From: Variovorax sp. MHTC-1 | Lineage (GTDB): Bacteria > Pseudomonadota > Gammaproteobacteria > Burkholderiales > Burkholderiaceae_C | DNA length: 64,000 bases | Direction of reading: 5' to 3' | Assembly (NCBI RefSeq): GCF_003984645.1 | Contig: NZ_RWKI01000003.1 | Location: forward strand, 186,001-250,000 | Shown: piece by piece, positions 7,570 to 15,735 of the stretch | How the letters are laid out: every line of letters begins with the position of its first letter | How positions within the stretch are numbered: the stretch's first letter is position 1 | Translations under genes and position numbers: made by a program | The notes under the pieces: generated by a model | What the model saw: the letters and a program-made list of their open reading frames with translations, nothing else | What the model was told of the DNA's origin: nothing | The model's database searches: none

Positions 7570-7896
7570 CTAGTAGCGATAGGGGTTGTTCGGGCGGCGG
7601 TCGTAGCGATTGGGCACGCCGTCGTTGTCGCGGTCGCGGTCGTAGCGGTTGGGCACGCCGTCGCGGTCGTTGTCCCCCCAGCCGCGGCGGCGGTGATCCC
7701 AACGACCATCGCCGTGCCCACGGTACGGCTGACCGTAGTGAGGCCGCCCGTAGTAGACATGCGGCGGCGGAGGCGGTGCCGGAACCACGATCACGCGGTG
7801 CGGATAGCGCTCGCCGTACTCGGCATGGGCCGGAACGGTGATCGCGCCGAGCGACAGCATGGCGGCGGCGCCAAGTGCGAAAGTGATCTTTCTCAT
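7570..7896 (-). CDS. Secreted small protein with Asp-rich calcium-binding-type repeats
   Basis: The 108-residue protein begins with a signal peptide (MRKITFALGAAAMLSLGAITVPAHA, cleavage after AHA). Next come a Pro-rich stretch (APPPPPHVYYG) and Gly/His/Tyr-rich sequence. The C-terminus holds two tandem DxDxDGVPNRYDR repeats (GDNDRDGVPNRYDRDR and DNDGVPNRYDRR). These resemble thrombospondin type 3 or EF-like calcium loops, known for binding Ca2+ through the aspartates. Export to the periplasm or outer face is likely. Role unknown; envelope or stress functions are only guesses. Confidence 0.7.
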   Translation of the reverse strand: MRKITFALGAAAMLSLGAITVPAHAEYGERYPHRVIVVPAPPPPPHVYYGRPHYGQPYRGHGDGRWDHRRRGWGDNDRDGVPNRYDRDRDNDGVPNRYDRRPNNPYRY

Positions 7897-8061
7897 GCGA
7901 GTTCCTCGTGGTTGGAAGGAGCCTTCATCGTGCTCCCGCCATGTGAAGCAGGCGTAAGGCGCAAGCGAAATCTTGTATATCCCTGTGTCGCCCCGGTGGT
8001 CGTCCCTGCACCCTTAACGTCGCTTTGCAATTTTTGCTTACATGTAGTTAAAATGTATTAC

Positions 8062-8250
8062 ATGAACACCGAGCGCGACAACTTTCACGATTGGGCAAGG
8101 GACAAGCCGGACACCTCGTTCGACACGCTTGCGCGACCCGATCTGCGCGATGCCCCGGATCCCCGTGCGGTGCGTTGGGGACGGCTCGTGGTTCTGGCGC
8201 TGCTGGTGGTGGCGCTCATCGTCGGCTTCAAGTGGCTCGCCGGACTCTAG
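8062..8250 (+). CDS. Small single-pass membrane protein (62 aa)
   Basis: A hydrophilic N-terminus ([30 protein letters not shown]) leads to one C-terminal membrane helix ([21 protein letters not shown]), so it is a tail-anchored small protein with the N-terminus probably cytoplasmic. Another ATG lies nine bases upstream (8053, MYYMNTERD). Neither has an obvious ribosome site, which lowers confidence. The region just upstream is unusually AT-rich for this genome and may hold its promoter. Function unknown. Confidence 0.5.
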   Translation: MNTERDNFHDWARDKPDTSFDTLARPDLRDAPDPRAVRWGRLVVLALLVVALIVGFKWLAGL

Positions 8251-8300
8251 GTCTCCCCAAAGTCATAGAGCGGCATTACTCTTCCTGCGGTTCGTTCGAA

Positions 8301-8327
8301 CCCTGCCAGCCTCTACGCTTGGCAGGG
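8301..8327 (+). other. Hairpin upstream of the haloperoxidase-type gene
   Basis: CCCTGCCA (8301-8308) pairs with TGGCAGGG (8320-8327) across a short loop, 31 bases before the ATG of the next gene. No T-run follows, so it is not a standard terminator. It may end transcription of the small membrane gene weakly or shape the leader of the hydrolase mRNA. Confidence 0.4.
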
Positions 8328-8357
8328 CGTCGCATCACAAACCCCGGAGAGCAAATC

Positions 8358-9182
8358 ATGAGCCACACCATCACCGTCCAAGACGGCACGCAGATCTACT
8401 ACAAGGATTGGGGGGCGGGCCAGCCGGTCGTCTTCTCGCACGGTTGGCCGCTGACGGCCGACGCCTGGGACGCCCAGATGGTGTTCCTCGGCGAGCGCGG
8501 CTATCGCGTCATCGCCCACGACCGGCGCGGCCACGGCCGCTCCAGCCAGCCCTGGAACGGCAACGACATGGACACCTACGCCGACGACCTCGCCGAGCTG
8601 ATGAACAAGCTCGACATCAAGGACGCCGTGATGGTGGGCCATTCGACCGGCGGCGGCGAGGTGACGCGCTACATCGGCCGCCACGGCACGAAGCGCGTCG
8701 CCAAGGCCGTGCTGCTGGGCGCCGTGCCGCCGCTGATGCTGAAGACAGCGGCCAATCCGGGCGGCCTGCCGCTCGAGGTCTTCGACGGCATCCGCGCCGG
8801 CGTCACGGCCGACCGCTCGCAATTCTTCAAGGACCTGACCGTCCCCTTCTACGGCGCCAACCGGCCGAACGCCAAGGTTTCGCAGGGCCTGCGCGATTCG
8901 TTCTGGCTGCAAGGCATGATGGGCGGGCACAAGGGCCTGCTGGACTGCATCAAGCAGTTCTCCGAAACCGACTTCACCGAAGACCTCAAGAAGATCGACG
9001 TGCCGACCTTGATCGCGCATGGCGACGACGACCAGATCGTGCCGATCGGCGCCTCGGCCATGCTGTCGTCCAAGCTGGTCAAGGGCGCCACGCTGAAGGT
9101 CTATCCCGGTGCATCGCACGGGCTGGCCAGCACGCATGCCGAACAGTTCAACGCCGATCTGCTGGCCTTCATCAAGGGTTGA
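8358..9182 (+). CDS. Alpha/beta hydrolase, cofactor-free haloperoxidase/arylesterase type
   Basis: The 274-residue enzyme matches the bacterial non-haem chloroperoxidase/esterase group. The oxyanion segment is [12 protein letters not shown], followed by [14 protein letters not shown]. The nucleophile elbow is GHSTGGGE (Ser near residue 97), the acid lies in HGDDDQIVP and the catalytic histidine in GASHGLAST. These enzymes hydrolyse esters and, with acetate and peroxide, can halogenate nonspecifically. The ATG at 8358 follows a GGAGA site. It stands alone and convergent with the Mrp operon end, 9 bases away. It is normally cytoplasmic; no signal peptide is seen. Confidence 0.85.
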   Translation: MSHTITVQDGTQIYYKDWGAGQPVVFSHGWPLTADAWDAQMVFLGERGYRVIAHDRRGHGRSSQPWNGNDMDTYADDLAELMNKLDIKDAVMVGHSTGGGEVTRYIGRHGTKRVAKAVLLGAVPPLMLKTAANPGGLPLEVFDGIRAGVTADRSQFFKDLTVPFYGANRPNAKVSQGLRDSFWLQGMMGGHKGLLDCIKQFSETDFTEDLKKIDVPTLIAHGDDDQIVPIGASAMLSSKLVKGATLKVYPGASHGLASTHAEQFNADLLAFIKG

Positions 9183-9191
9183 TCCCGCCTG

Positions 9192-9539
9192 CTAGGTGGG
9201 CGGCGGTACCTCGCTGCCCTTCTGGCGTTCGCGAAAGAGCGCAGCGCGCATCAGGAAGATGGTCGTGACCGGCGCCGTGAGGGCGACGAGCAGTGCGATC
9301 AGCAGCGCGTGCAGAAACAGGCTCGCGCCCTGCACCGAGAAATAGATGATGGTGGCCAGCGTGATGCACCAAACGCCGAGCGTGGCGCCGAGCGTGGGCG
9401 CATGGACGCGGCGAAAGAAGGTCGGAAGCCGCACCAGCCCGAAAGAGCCGACGGCGGCGAAGGCCGCGCCCAGCACGGCGAACACCGCGGTCAGGATCTC
9501 GGCCCACAGCGGCAGCGGACCCACGATGAAGTCGTTCAT
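9192..9539 (-). CDS. mrpG: Mrp-type Na+/H+ antiporter subunit G
   Basis: The 115-residue subunit has three hydrophobic segments and the MrpG/PhaG signature: an FAAVGSFGLVRLPTFFRRVHAPTLGATLGVWC stretch in the first half, then GASLFLHALLIALLVALTAPVTT. It is the last gene of the antiporter operon and overlaps the end of mrpF by 4 bases, which suggests coupled translation. It forms part of the hetero-oligomeric complex in the inner membrane that exchanges Na+ (or K+) for protons and supports alkaline and salt tolerance. Confidence 0.85.
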   Translation of the reverse strand: MNDFIVGPLPLWAEILTAVFAVLGAAFAAVGSFGLVRLPTFFRRVHAPTLGATLGVWCITLATIIYFSVQGASLFLHALLIALLVALTAPVTTIFLMRAALFRERQKGSEVPPPT

Positions 9540-9814
9540 TCGATCACCTCGCCGCGCAGCAGGAACTTCGCGAGCGCGGTCGAACCGACGAAGCCGAACA
9601 GCGCGACGAGCATCGCCGCCTCGAAGTAGACGTTGCTCGCATAGACGATGCCGAGCACCAGCATCATCAGCATGCCGTTGATATAGAGGCAGTCGAGCGC
9701 CATCACGCGGTCTTGCGCGGTGGGGCCGACGAGCAGGCGCGCCAGCGCGCACAGCATGGCCACGGCAAGCAGCAGCAGCGCCAGCTTGAGGGCCCAGAAA
9801 AGCACGGGGGTCAT
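9536..9814 (-). CDS. mrpF: Mrp-type Na+/H+ antiporter subunit F
   Basis: A 92-residue membrane protein with three helices. The MrpF/PhaF hallmark is RLLVGPTAQDRVMALDCLYINGM near residues 27-48, containing the conserved GP...DR...D pattern; the conserved aspartate in that membrane segment is thought to matter for activity. The ATG start overlaps the stop of mrpE. The 4-base ATGA-type overlaps on both sides place it firmly in the operon. Confidence 0.85.
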   Translation of the reverse strand: MTPVLFWALKLALLLLAVAMLCALARLLVGPTAQDRVMALDCLYINGMLMMLVLGIVYASNVYFEAAMLVALFGFVGSTALAKFLLRGEVIE

Positions 9815-10305
9815 GATTCGAAGATCTCCATCAACGGGCGCTCGTAGCGCGACTTGATCGCAGCGACGAAGGCCTCTTCGTCCTCGACGTCGAACACGTG
9901 GATCAGGAGGGTCGAGCGGTCGAACGCGATCTCGCCCCAGGCCGTGCCCGGGGTGAGGCACAGGATCATCGCCAGCACCGCCAGCGCGTTGGGATCGCGA
10001 AGTTCGAGCGGCACGCGCACGAAGCGCGGCGACATGCCGCTGCCGCGCCGCGTGAGCAGCAGGCGGGTCACGGTCAGGGCCGAATGGAGGAGGTCCAGCA
10101 TGATGACGCCTGCGAGCCGCAGCGCCAGCCCCGGGCGGCGCATGCGTACCGTGGCCGGCCGCAGGCTCTGGGTCAGCACCGGGACCGCGATCGCGAGGAT
10201 GGCCGCCAGCAGCAGCGTCGCCGCGTCGAGCGACTGGTTCAGCAGCAGCCACACGGCGAAGAGCGTCAGCGACAGCGGCGGCGAGGGAAGCCAGCGTTTG
10301 ATCAT
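9811..10305 (-). CDS. mrpE: Mrp-type Na+/H+ antiporter subunit E
   Basis: The 164-residue subunit has two N-terminal membrane helices (LTLFAVWLLLNQSLDAATLLLAAILAIAV) and a soluble domain. That domain contains the family pattern RVPLELRDPNALAVLAMILCLTPGTAWGE, where LTPGT is the MrpE signature, and HVFDVEDEEAFVAAIKSRYERPLMEIF. It overlaps mrpD upstream and mrpF downstream by four bases each. Confidence 0.85.
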   Translation of the reverse strand: MIKRWLPSPPLSLTLFAVWLLLNQSLDAATLLLAAILAIAVPVLTQSLRPATVRMRRPGLALRLAGVIMLDLLHSALTVTRLLLTRRGSGMSPRFVRVPLELRDPNALAVLAMILCLTPGTAWGEIAFDRSTLLIHVFDVEDEEAFVAAIKSRYERPLMEIFES

Positions 10306-12008
10306 CGTGCGTCGTCTCCTGCCGGCGCAGCGGGGCCCGGGAGCTTCGGCGTGCCGAGTACGGCCTCGCGGTAGGCGGTCGGCGAACGCAGGCTTTCGGC
10401 CGTGGCGGCGGCATGCCGCATCACCGGCTCGGCCGCGAGCGTGAGCGTGAGGCAAGCCGCCAGCAGCGCCGCCACCGGCAGCACTTCGAGCGCGGGCAGC
10501 GAGGGCAGGGTGGCATGCGGCTGGGTCCAGAAGTGGCGGATGCCGGTGCGGCTCAAGGCGATCAGCGAAAGAAGACCGGAGAGGATCAGGAGCCCCATGA
10601 AGGCCCAGCCCGCCGGCGCGATGACTTGCTCCGAGCCGAGCAGGCCCGAGAGCATCGCGAACTTGCCGACGAAACCCGACAGCGGCGGCAGCCCCGTCAA
10701 TAGCAGCGTACAGCCGACGAAGCCGAGTCCGAGGAAGGCGACACCGGCCGGAATGGCGCGGCCGTAGAGTGCCTGCGCGTCGTCGTCCAGATTCGCGTTG
10801 TCGAGGCCGCTCAAGTCTTCCGAAAGAAAGGGTGCATCGCCGGCCGCCTCGTGCGGCGCGACACTCATGCCGGCATTGCGCCAGCGCTCGATCATGTCGA
10901 TCAGAAGGAAGAAGGCGCTGGCCGCCAGCGTGGAAGTCAGCAGGTAGTAGAGCGCACCGGCCCAGAGCGCGGGTTGTCCGAGCCCGATGGCGGCCAACAG
11001 CGTGCCGGCGGAGATCAGCACGCTGAAACCCGCTAGGTTGGACAGCCGCTGCGTGCCGACGATGCCGAGCGCACCGACGAACAGCGTGGCCAGCCCGATC
11101 GCGACCAACGCGCCCTGGCCGAACTGCGCCGAAGTGCCGGTGTCGGGCGCGAAGAGCAGGGTCCAGAGCCTGAGCACCGTGTAGACGCCGAGCTTGGTCA
11201 GGAGCGCGAACACCGCGCCCACCGGCGACACGGCGGCGCTGTAGGCCGGCACCAGCCAGAAGTTGAGCGGCCAGGCCCCGGCCTTGGCGAAGAAGGCGGT
11301 CGCGAGGATGGCCGCCGCCGCATGGACCAGCCCGCGGTCGGTTGGCGCGAGCTGAGCGATGCGCACGCCGAGGTCGGCCATGTTGAGCGTGCCGGTCACG
11401 CCGTAGAGCAGTGCGGCGCCGACGAGAAACAGCGAAGAGGCCGCGAGGTTGATGGCCACGTAGTGCAGGCCGGCCTGGACGCGCAGGCGGCCGGAGCCGT
11501 GCAGCAGCAAACCATAGGAGGCGGCGAGCATGACCTCGAAGAAGACGAAGAGGTTGAACAGGTCGCCGGTCAGGAAGGCCCCGTTGAGTCCCATGAGCTG
11601 CAGCTGCAGCAGCGGATGGAAGTGCACGCCCGCCCGGTCCCAGCGCGAGGTGGAGTAGATCGAGGCGGCGAAGGCGACGACGCCGGTGAGCGCGACCATC
11701 ATCGTCGAGAGCCGGTCGGCCACCAGCACGATGCCGAAGGGCGCCTGCCAGTTGCCCGGCAGGTAGACGCCGACCGAGCCCGCGCCGCCGCCGGTGTCGG
11801 CGGCGTTGACCCAGCGAAGCAGGGCGAGCGCGGCCAAGAGGCCGATCAGGCCCGAGACCACGCTCAGGAATGACTTGGTGCGCCGGCGCCGTTCGCCCAG
11901 GAGCAGCATCAGAGCGGCCGTGAACAAGGGCAGCAGGATCGGCACCGCCACGAGATGCGGCATCCCGAGCTCGAGCAGGTGGTCGAGGAAGCGGGAGATG
12001 CCTGTCAT
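10302..12008 (-). CDS. mrpD: Mrp-type Na+/H+ antiporter subunit D (NuoN/NuoM-like)
   Basis: The 568-residue, about 14-helix protein is homologous to the proton-pumping subunits of complex I. Diagnostic parts are MVALTGVVAFAASIYS, the conserved glutamate in FNLFVFFEVMLAASYGLL, the lysine in FFAKAGAWPLNFWLVPAY, and LTGLPPLSGFVGKFAML. A hydrophilic insert near residues 405-440 (APHEAAGDAPFLSEDLSG then NANLDDDAQALYGR) enlarges it beyond the usual 500 residues. It would form one of the two putative ion channels of the complex with MrpA. Confidence 0.88.
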   Translation of the reverse strand: MTGISRFLDHLLELGMPHLVAVPILLPLFTAALMLLLGERRRRTKSFLSVVSGLIGLLAALALLRWVNAADTGGGAGSVGVYLPGNWQAPFGIVLVADRLSTMMVALTGVVAFAASIYSTSRWDRAGVHFHPLLQLQLMGLNGAFLTGDLFNLFVFFEVMLAASYGLLLHGSGRLRVQAGLHYVAINLAASSLFLVGAALLYGVTGTLNMADLGVRIAQLAPTDRGLVHAAAAILATAFFAKAGAWPLNFWLVPAYSAAVSPVGAVFALLTKLGVYTVLRLWTLLFAPDTGTSAQFGQGALVAIGLATLFVGALGIVGTQRLSNLAGFSVLISAGTLLAAIGLGQPALWAGALYYLLTSTLAASAFFLLIDMIERWRNAGMSVAPHEAAGDAPFLSEDLSGLDNANLDDDAQALYGRAIPAGVAFLGLGFVGCTLLLTGLPPLSGFVGKFAMLSGLLGSEQVIAPAGWAFMGLLILSGLLSLIALSRTGIRHFWTQPHATLPSLPALEVLPVAALLAACLTLTLAAEPVMRHAAATAESLRSPTAYREAVLGTPKLPGPAAPAGDDAR

Positions 12009-12358
12009 TCCTGCGGCGCCTTGCGCTCTTCGCCATCCACGTGGTCGGTGCCGCTGAGCCCGCGCGAGGCCAGCAGCACGACCAGAAACAGCGCGGTCAT
12101 CGCGAAGCCGATCACGATCGCAGTGAGCACCAGCGCCTGCGGCATCGGATCGGCGGTGTTGGCCAGCGTGGCCGCGAAGCCCGGGATCAGCACCGGTTCG
12201 CTGTCGATCTTGACGCGGCCCATGCTGAAGATGAACAGGTTCACCGCATAGGAGATGAGGGTGAGGCCCATGATCACCTGGAAGGTGCGGGGGCGCAGCA
12301 ACAGGTAGACGCCGGAGCCGGTGAGCACACCGATGGCGATGGCCAGCACGGCTTCCAT
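12005..12358 (-). CDS. mrpC: Mrp-type Na+/H+ antiporter subunit C (NuoK-like)
   Basis: A 117-residue, three-helix subunit resembling NuoK. Key segments are GSGVYLLLRPRTFQVIMGLTLISYAVNLFIFSMG in the first half and DPMPQALVLTAIVIGFAMTAL in the second, both typical of MrpC/PhaC. The start ATG touches the stop of the fused subunit A/B and its end overlaps mrpD. Confidence 0.88.
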   Translation of the reverse strand: MEAVLAIAIGVLTGSGVYLLLRPRTFQVIMGLTLISYAVNLFIFSMGRVKIDSEPVLIPGFAATLANTADPMPQALVLTAIVIGFAMTALFLVVLLASRGLSGTDHVDGEERKAPQE

Positions 12359-15297
12359 CAGGCTACGCCCTTCGCATCGGCCGCGGCGCGCTCGGCCTCC
12401 TTTTCGGCCTGTTCGTCGGCCCAGCGGTGACTGCGGATGGACTGGTGTGCCAGCGCAGTGAGGATCAGCATGGTCGCGCCCAGTACCAGCGCGAACACGC
12501 CGATGTCGAAGAACAGCGCGCTCGGCACATGCACTTCGCCGAGCACCGGCAGATGCAGGTGCGCGGTGTGCGTGGTGAGGAAGGGATAGCCGAACAGCAC
12601 CGCGCCCGAGCCGGTGGCGAGTGCGAGCAGCAGGCCGGCCGCGATCCAGCGCCGGGGGTAGATGCGCAGGTGCTCTTCCACCCACTCGGCACCGGAGACG
12701 ATGAACTGCAGCACCAGCGCCACCGACATCACCAGCCCGGCGACGAAGCCGCCGCCCGGCTGGTTGTGGCCGCGCAGGAAGAAGTAGATCGACACCAGCA
12801 CCGAGAGCGGCAGCAGGAGCCGCACCAGCACGGCCGGCACCATGAGGTAGCCGACGGCGGTGTCCTTGGCGCGGCGCGGGTTCAGCAGGTCGCTGCTGCC
12901 GTCGTCGGTCTGCGCGCGCTGCTGCGCGGGCAGGGCCATCGACTCGGGCGCCGGACGGAAGCGGCGCAGCAGCGCATAGACGGCGAGGGCGACGATACCG
13001 AGCACGGTGATCTCGCCGAAGGTGTCGAAGCCGCGGAAGTCGACCAGCATCACGTTGACCACGTTCGTGCCGCCGCCCTCGGACAGCGCGCGCTCGAGAA
13101 AGAAGGGCGAGATGCTTTGCGGGAAGGACCGCGTCATCACGGTCCAGGCCAGCGCGGCCATGCCGCATCCTGCCGCTGCTGCGATGGCCAGGTCGCGCCC
13201 GCGCCGTCCCCAGAGCCGAATCCGCATGCGTGCGGGCTGCGGCTTGGCGGTGCGCATCGGCAGCCAGCGCAGGCCGAGCAGGATCAGCACGGTGGTGACG
13301 GTCTCGACCACCAACTGCGTGAGCGCGAGGTCGGGCGCGGAGAACCAGATGTAGGTGGTGCAGCACACCAGGCCCGCGCCGGAGGCGAGCATCAGCGAGG
13401 CCAGCCGGTGGAACTTGGCCTGCCAGGCGGCGGCCAGCGCGCAGATGCCGCCGATGACCCAGGTCATCGCGAACATGGGCGAGAAGGGCAGCAGTTCGCG
13501 CGTTCCGCGCTCGGCAGGCGTGAGCCATAGCGATGCCGCCGCGCCGGCCACGGCGAGGACGACCAGCAGCAGCAACTGCATCTGCAGGCGCCGCGTCGCG
13601 AAGAGGCGCCGGCTGCGCCGGCCGGCCTCGCTGAGGCGCGCGAGCAGGTGCTCGAACATGCGCTGGCCGTCGAAGCGATGTAGCAGCGGCGTGTACTCGA
13701 GATCGCCTCGTGCGCGTCCGCGCCGCTGCAGCATGTAGAGTCCTGCGCCGCCCGCGAGCGCGACGAAGCTCATCAGAAGCGGCATGTTGAAGCCGTGCCA
13801 GACGGCGAGGCTGTACGCGGGAAGCACGCCGCCGACCACGGGCGTCGCTGCCGTGGCGAGGAAGGCGCCCACCGACCAGGCCGGCGCCACGCCGACCACG
13901 AGGCAGATCAGCACCAGTAGCTCGACCGGCACGCGCATCCAGTGCGGCGGCTCGTGCGGCTGCTTCGGCACGTTCGGGCCGGGGCGCGGGCCGAAGAACA
14001 CGTCAAACACGAAGCGCGCCGAATAGGCCACGCTGAACACGCCGGCCAGCGTCGCGATGACCGGCAGGCTCCAATTGACCCAGGGCGTGGCCCGGATGAA
14101 CACGGTCTCGGCGAAGAACATCTCCTTGGAGAGGAAGCCGTTGAGCAGCGGCACGCCGGCCATCGATGCGCTGGCGATGATCGCCAGCGTGCCGGTGATC
14201 GGCATCAGCCGGAGCAGGCCGCTCAGCTTGCGGATGTCGCGCGTGCCGCTTTCGTGGTCGATGATGCCGGCCGCCATGAACAGCGAGGCCTTGAAGGTGG
14301 CATGGTTCATCACGTGGAACACGGCCGCGACGGCGGCCAGCGGGCTGTTGAGCCCGAGCAGCAGCGTGATGAGACCGAGGTGCGAGATGGTCGAGTAAGC
14401 GAGCAGCGCCTTGAGATCGCGCTGGAACATCGCGACGTAGCCGCCCAGAAGCAGCGTGACGGCGCCCGCGCCGCTGACGAGCCAGAACCAGGCCTCGGTG
14501 CCCGAGAGCACCGGCCACAGGCGCGCCATCAGGAACACGCCCAGCTTCACCATGGTGGCCGAATGCAGGTAGGCCGAGACCGGCGTGGGTGCCGCCATCG
14601 CGCGCGGCAGCCAGAAATGGAACGGGAACTGCGCGCTCTTGGTGAATGCGCCGAGCAGCACCAGCACCAGCGCCAGCGGGTAGAGCCGATGCGCGCGAAT
14701 CTCTTCACCCGAGGCCAGCACCGCGTCGAGCTCGTAGCTGCCCGCGATGCGGCCCAGTACCAGCACGCCCGCCAGCAGGCACAGGCCGCCGGCGCCGGTG
14801 ACCGTGAGCGCCATGCGCGCGCCGCGCCGCGCGTCGCGCCGGTGGTGCCAATAGCCGATGAGGAGGAAGGAGAACAGGCTGGTGAGCTCCCAGAACAGCA
14901 CCATCTGAATCAGATTGCCCGAGAGCACCACGCCCACCATCGCGCCCATGAAGGCGAGGAAGAAGGCGAAGAAGCGCGGCACCGGGTCCGAGGGCGACAT
15001 GTAGTAGCGCGCGTAGAGCACGACCAGCGCGCCGATGCCGAGCACCAGCATGCAGAACAGCCAGGCGAAGCCGTCCATGCGGAACACCAGGTTGAGGCCG
15101 AGCGCGGGCAGCCATTCGATCTCTTCGCGGATCACGTTGCCGTCGGCCAGCCGCGGAAAGAGCCATGCCGCCTGCATAGCGCAGCCGAGGGCGACCAGGC
15201 CCGCCAGCGTCGACTCCCGGTTGCGCGCGTTCGACGGCAGCAAGGCTGCCAGCACGCTGGCAATGAAGGGGAGTGCGACGAGGAGGACAAGGGGCAT
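12358..15297 (-). CDS. mrpA: Fused Mrp Na+/H+ antiporter subunit A/B
   Basis: The 979-residue protein is the large NuoL-like MrpA with an MrpB domain fused to its C-terminus, as known for the PhaAB protein of proteobacteria. The N-terminal 500 residues carry the antiporter core (FWELTSLFSFLLIGYWHH, AFTKSAQFPFHFWLPRAM, HVMNHATFKASLFMAAG, GVPLLNGFLSKEMFF). The MrpB part lies after about residue 830 (LLPLSVLVSIYFFLRGHNQPGGGFVAGLV). The ATG at 15297 was chosen; the frame stays open further upstream into the crcB region, but that part is shadow. It is the first gene of the antiporter operon, 44 bases after crcB. Confidence 0.88.
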   Translation of the reverse strand: MPLVLLVALPFIASVLAALLPSNARNRESTLAGLVALGCAMQAAWLFPRLADGNVIREEIEWLPALGLNLVFRMDGFAWLFCMLVLGIGALVVLYARYYMSPSDPVPRFFAFFLAFMGAMVGVVLSGNLIQMVLFWELTSLFSFLLIGYWHHRRDARRGARMALTVTGAGGLCLLAGVLVLGRIAGSYELDAVLASGEEIRAHRLYPLALVLVLLGAFTKSAQFPFHFWLPRAMAAPTPVSAYLHSATMVKLGVFLMARLWPVLSGTEAWFWLVSGAGAVTLLLGGYVAMFQRDLKALLAYSTISHLGLITLLLGLNSPLAAVAAVFHVMNHATFKASLFMAAGIIDHESGTRDIRKLSGLLRLMPITGTLAIIASASMAGVPLLNGFLSKEMFFAETVFIRATPWVNWSLPVIATLAGVFSVAYSARFVFDVFFGPRPGPNVPKQPHEPPHWMRVPVELLVLICLVVGVAPAWSVGAFLATAATPVVGGVLPAYSLAVWHGFNMPLLMSFVALAGGAGLYMLQRRGRARGDLEYTPLLHRFDGQRMFEHLLARLSEAGRRSRRLFATRRLQMQLLLLVVLAVAGAAASLWLTPAERGTRELLPFSPMFAMTWVIGGICALAAAWQAKFHRLASLMLASGAGLVCCTTYIWFSAPDLALTQLVVETVTTVLILLGLRWLPMRTAKPQPARMRIRLWGRRGRDLAIAAAAGCGMAALAWTVMTRSFPQSISPFFLERALSEGGGTNVVNVMLVDFRGFDTFGEITVLGIVALAVYALLRRFRPAPESMALPAQQRAQTDDGSSDLLNPRRAKDTAVGYLMVPAVLVRLLLPLSVLVSIYFFLRGHNQPGGGFVAGLVMSVALVLQFIVSGAEWVEEHLRIYPRRWIAAGLLLALATGSGAVLFGYPFLTTHTAHLHLPVLGEVHVPSALFFDIGVFALVLGATMLILTALAHQSIRSHRWADEQAEKEAERAAADAKGVA

Positions 15298-15341
15298 CGC
15301 GATCGATTCTATCGAGCGCCCCTCGGGCAAAAGCTCTCGAA

Positions 15342-15716
15342 TCAGCCGGTGAACTGCTGCACCGTTCGAATGCCCAGCCAGGTGAGGACCAGCGAGCCGG
15401 CGACGTGCAACGCAGCGGTGCCGAGGGCCAGGCCCAGGCGCTCGTTCATGAGCATGGCGACCACTTCTGCCGAGAAGCTGGAGAAGGTGGTGAGGCCGCC
15501 GAGGAAACCGGTGATCAGCAGCAGGCGCCAGGCCGGGTCCAGCTGCGGCATCGCCTGGAACGCGGCCACGGCCATGCCGATCAGGTAGCCGCCAATCAGG
15601 TTGGACGCGAGCGTTCCGTAGGGGAAGGCGGTGGTCGTGAGCCAGAGGCTCAGGGACCAGCGGCACAGCGCACCGATGGAGGCGCCTGCGCAGATTGCAA
15701 GGACGTGCAGCAGCAT
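15342..15716 (-). CDS. crcB: Fluoride ion channel CrcB/Fluc
   Basis: The 124-residue, four-helix protein has the Fluc hallmarks [25 protein letters not shown] (the conserved Asn in TM2) and [15 protein letters not shown] (the TFSS fluoride track). Fluc forms an antiparallel dimer that lets F- leak out of the cytoplasm and protects against fluoride. It sits 19 bases after the TRAP large subunit, so it may be co-transcribed with that operon; no fluoride riboswitch fits in this short gap. Confidence 0.92.
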   Translation of the reverse strand: MLLHVLAICAGASIGALCRWSLSLWLTTTAFPYGTLASNLIGGYLIGMAVAAFQAMPQLDPAWRLLLITGFLGGLTTFSSFSAEVVAMLMNERLGLALGTAALHVAGSLVLTWLGIRTVQQFTG

Positions 15717-15735
15717 GCGCGGAAGTATCGCCGCC

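Noticed and set aside
12358-15666. Extension of the fused antiporter subunit upstream to 15666
   Set aside because: The extra residues are the shadow of crcB in another frame; the ATG at 15297 gives the usual N-terminus.
15717-15735. Fluoride riboswitch before crcB
   Set aside because: The gap to dctM is only 19 bases, too short for the aptamer.
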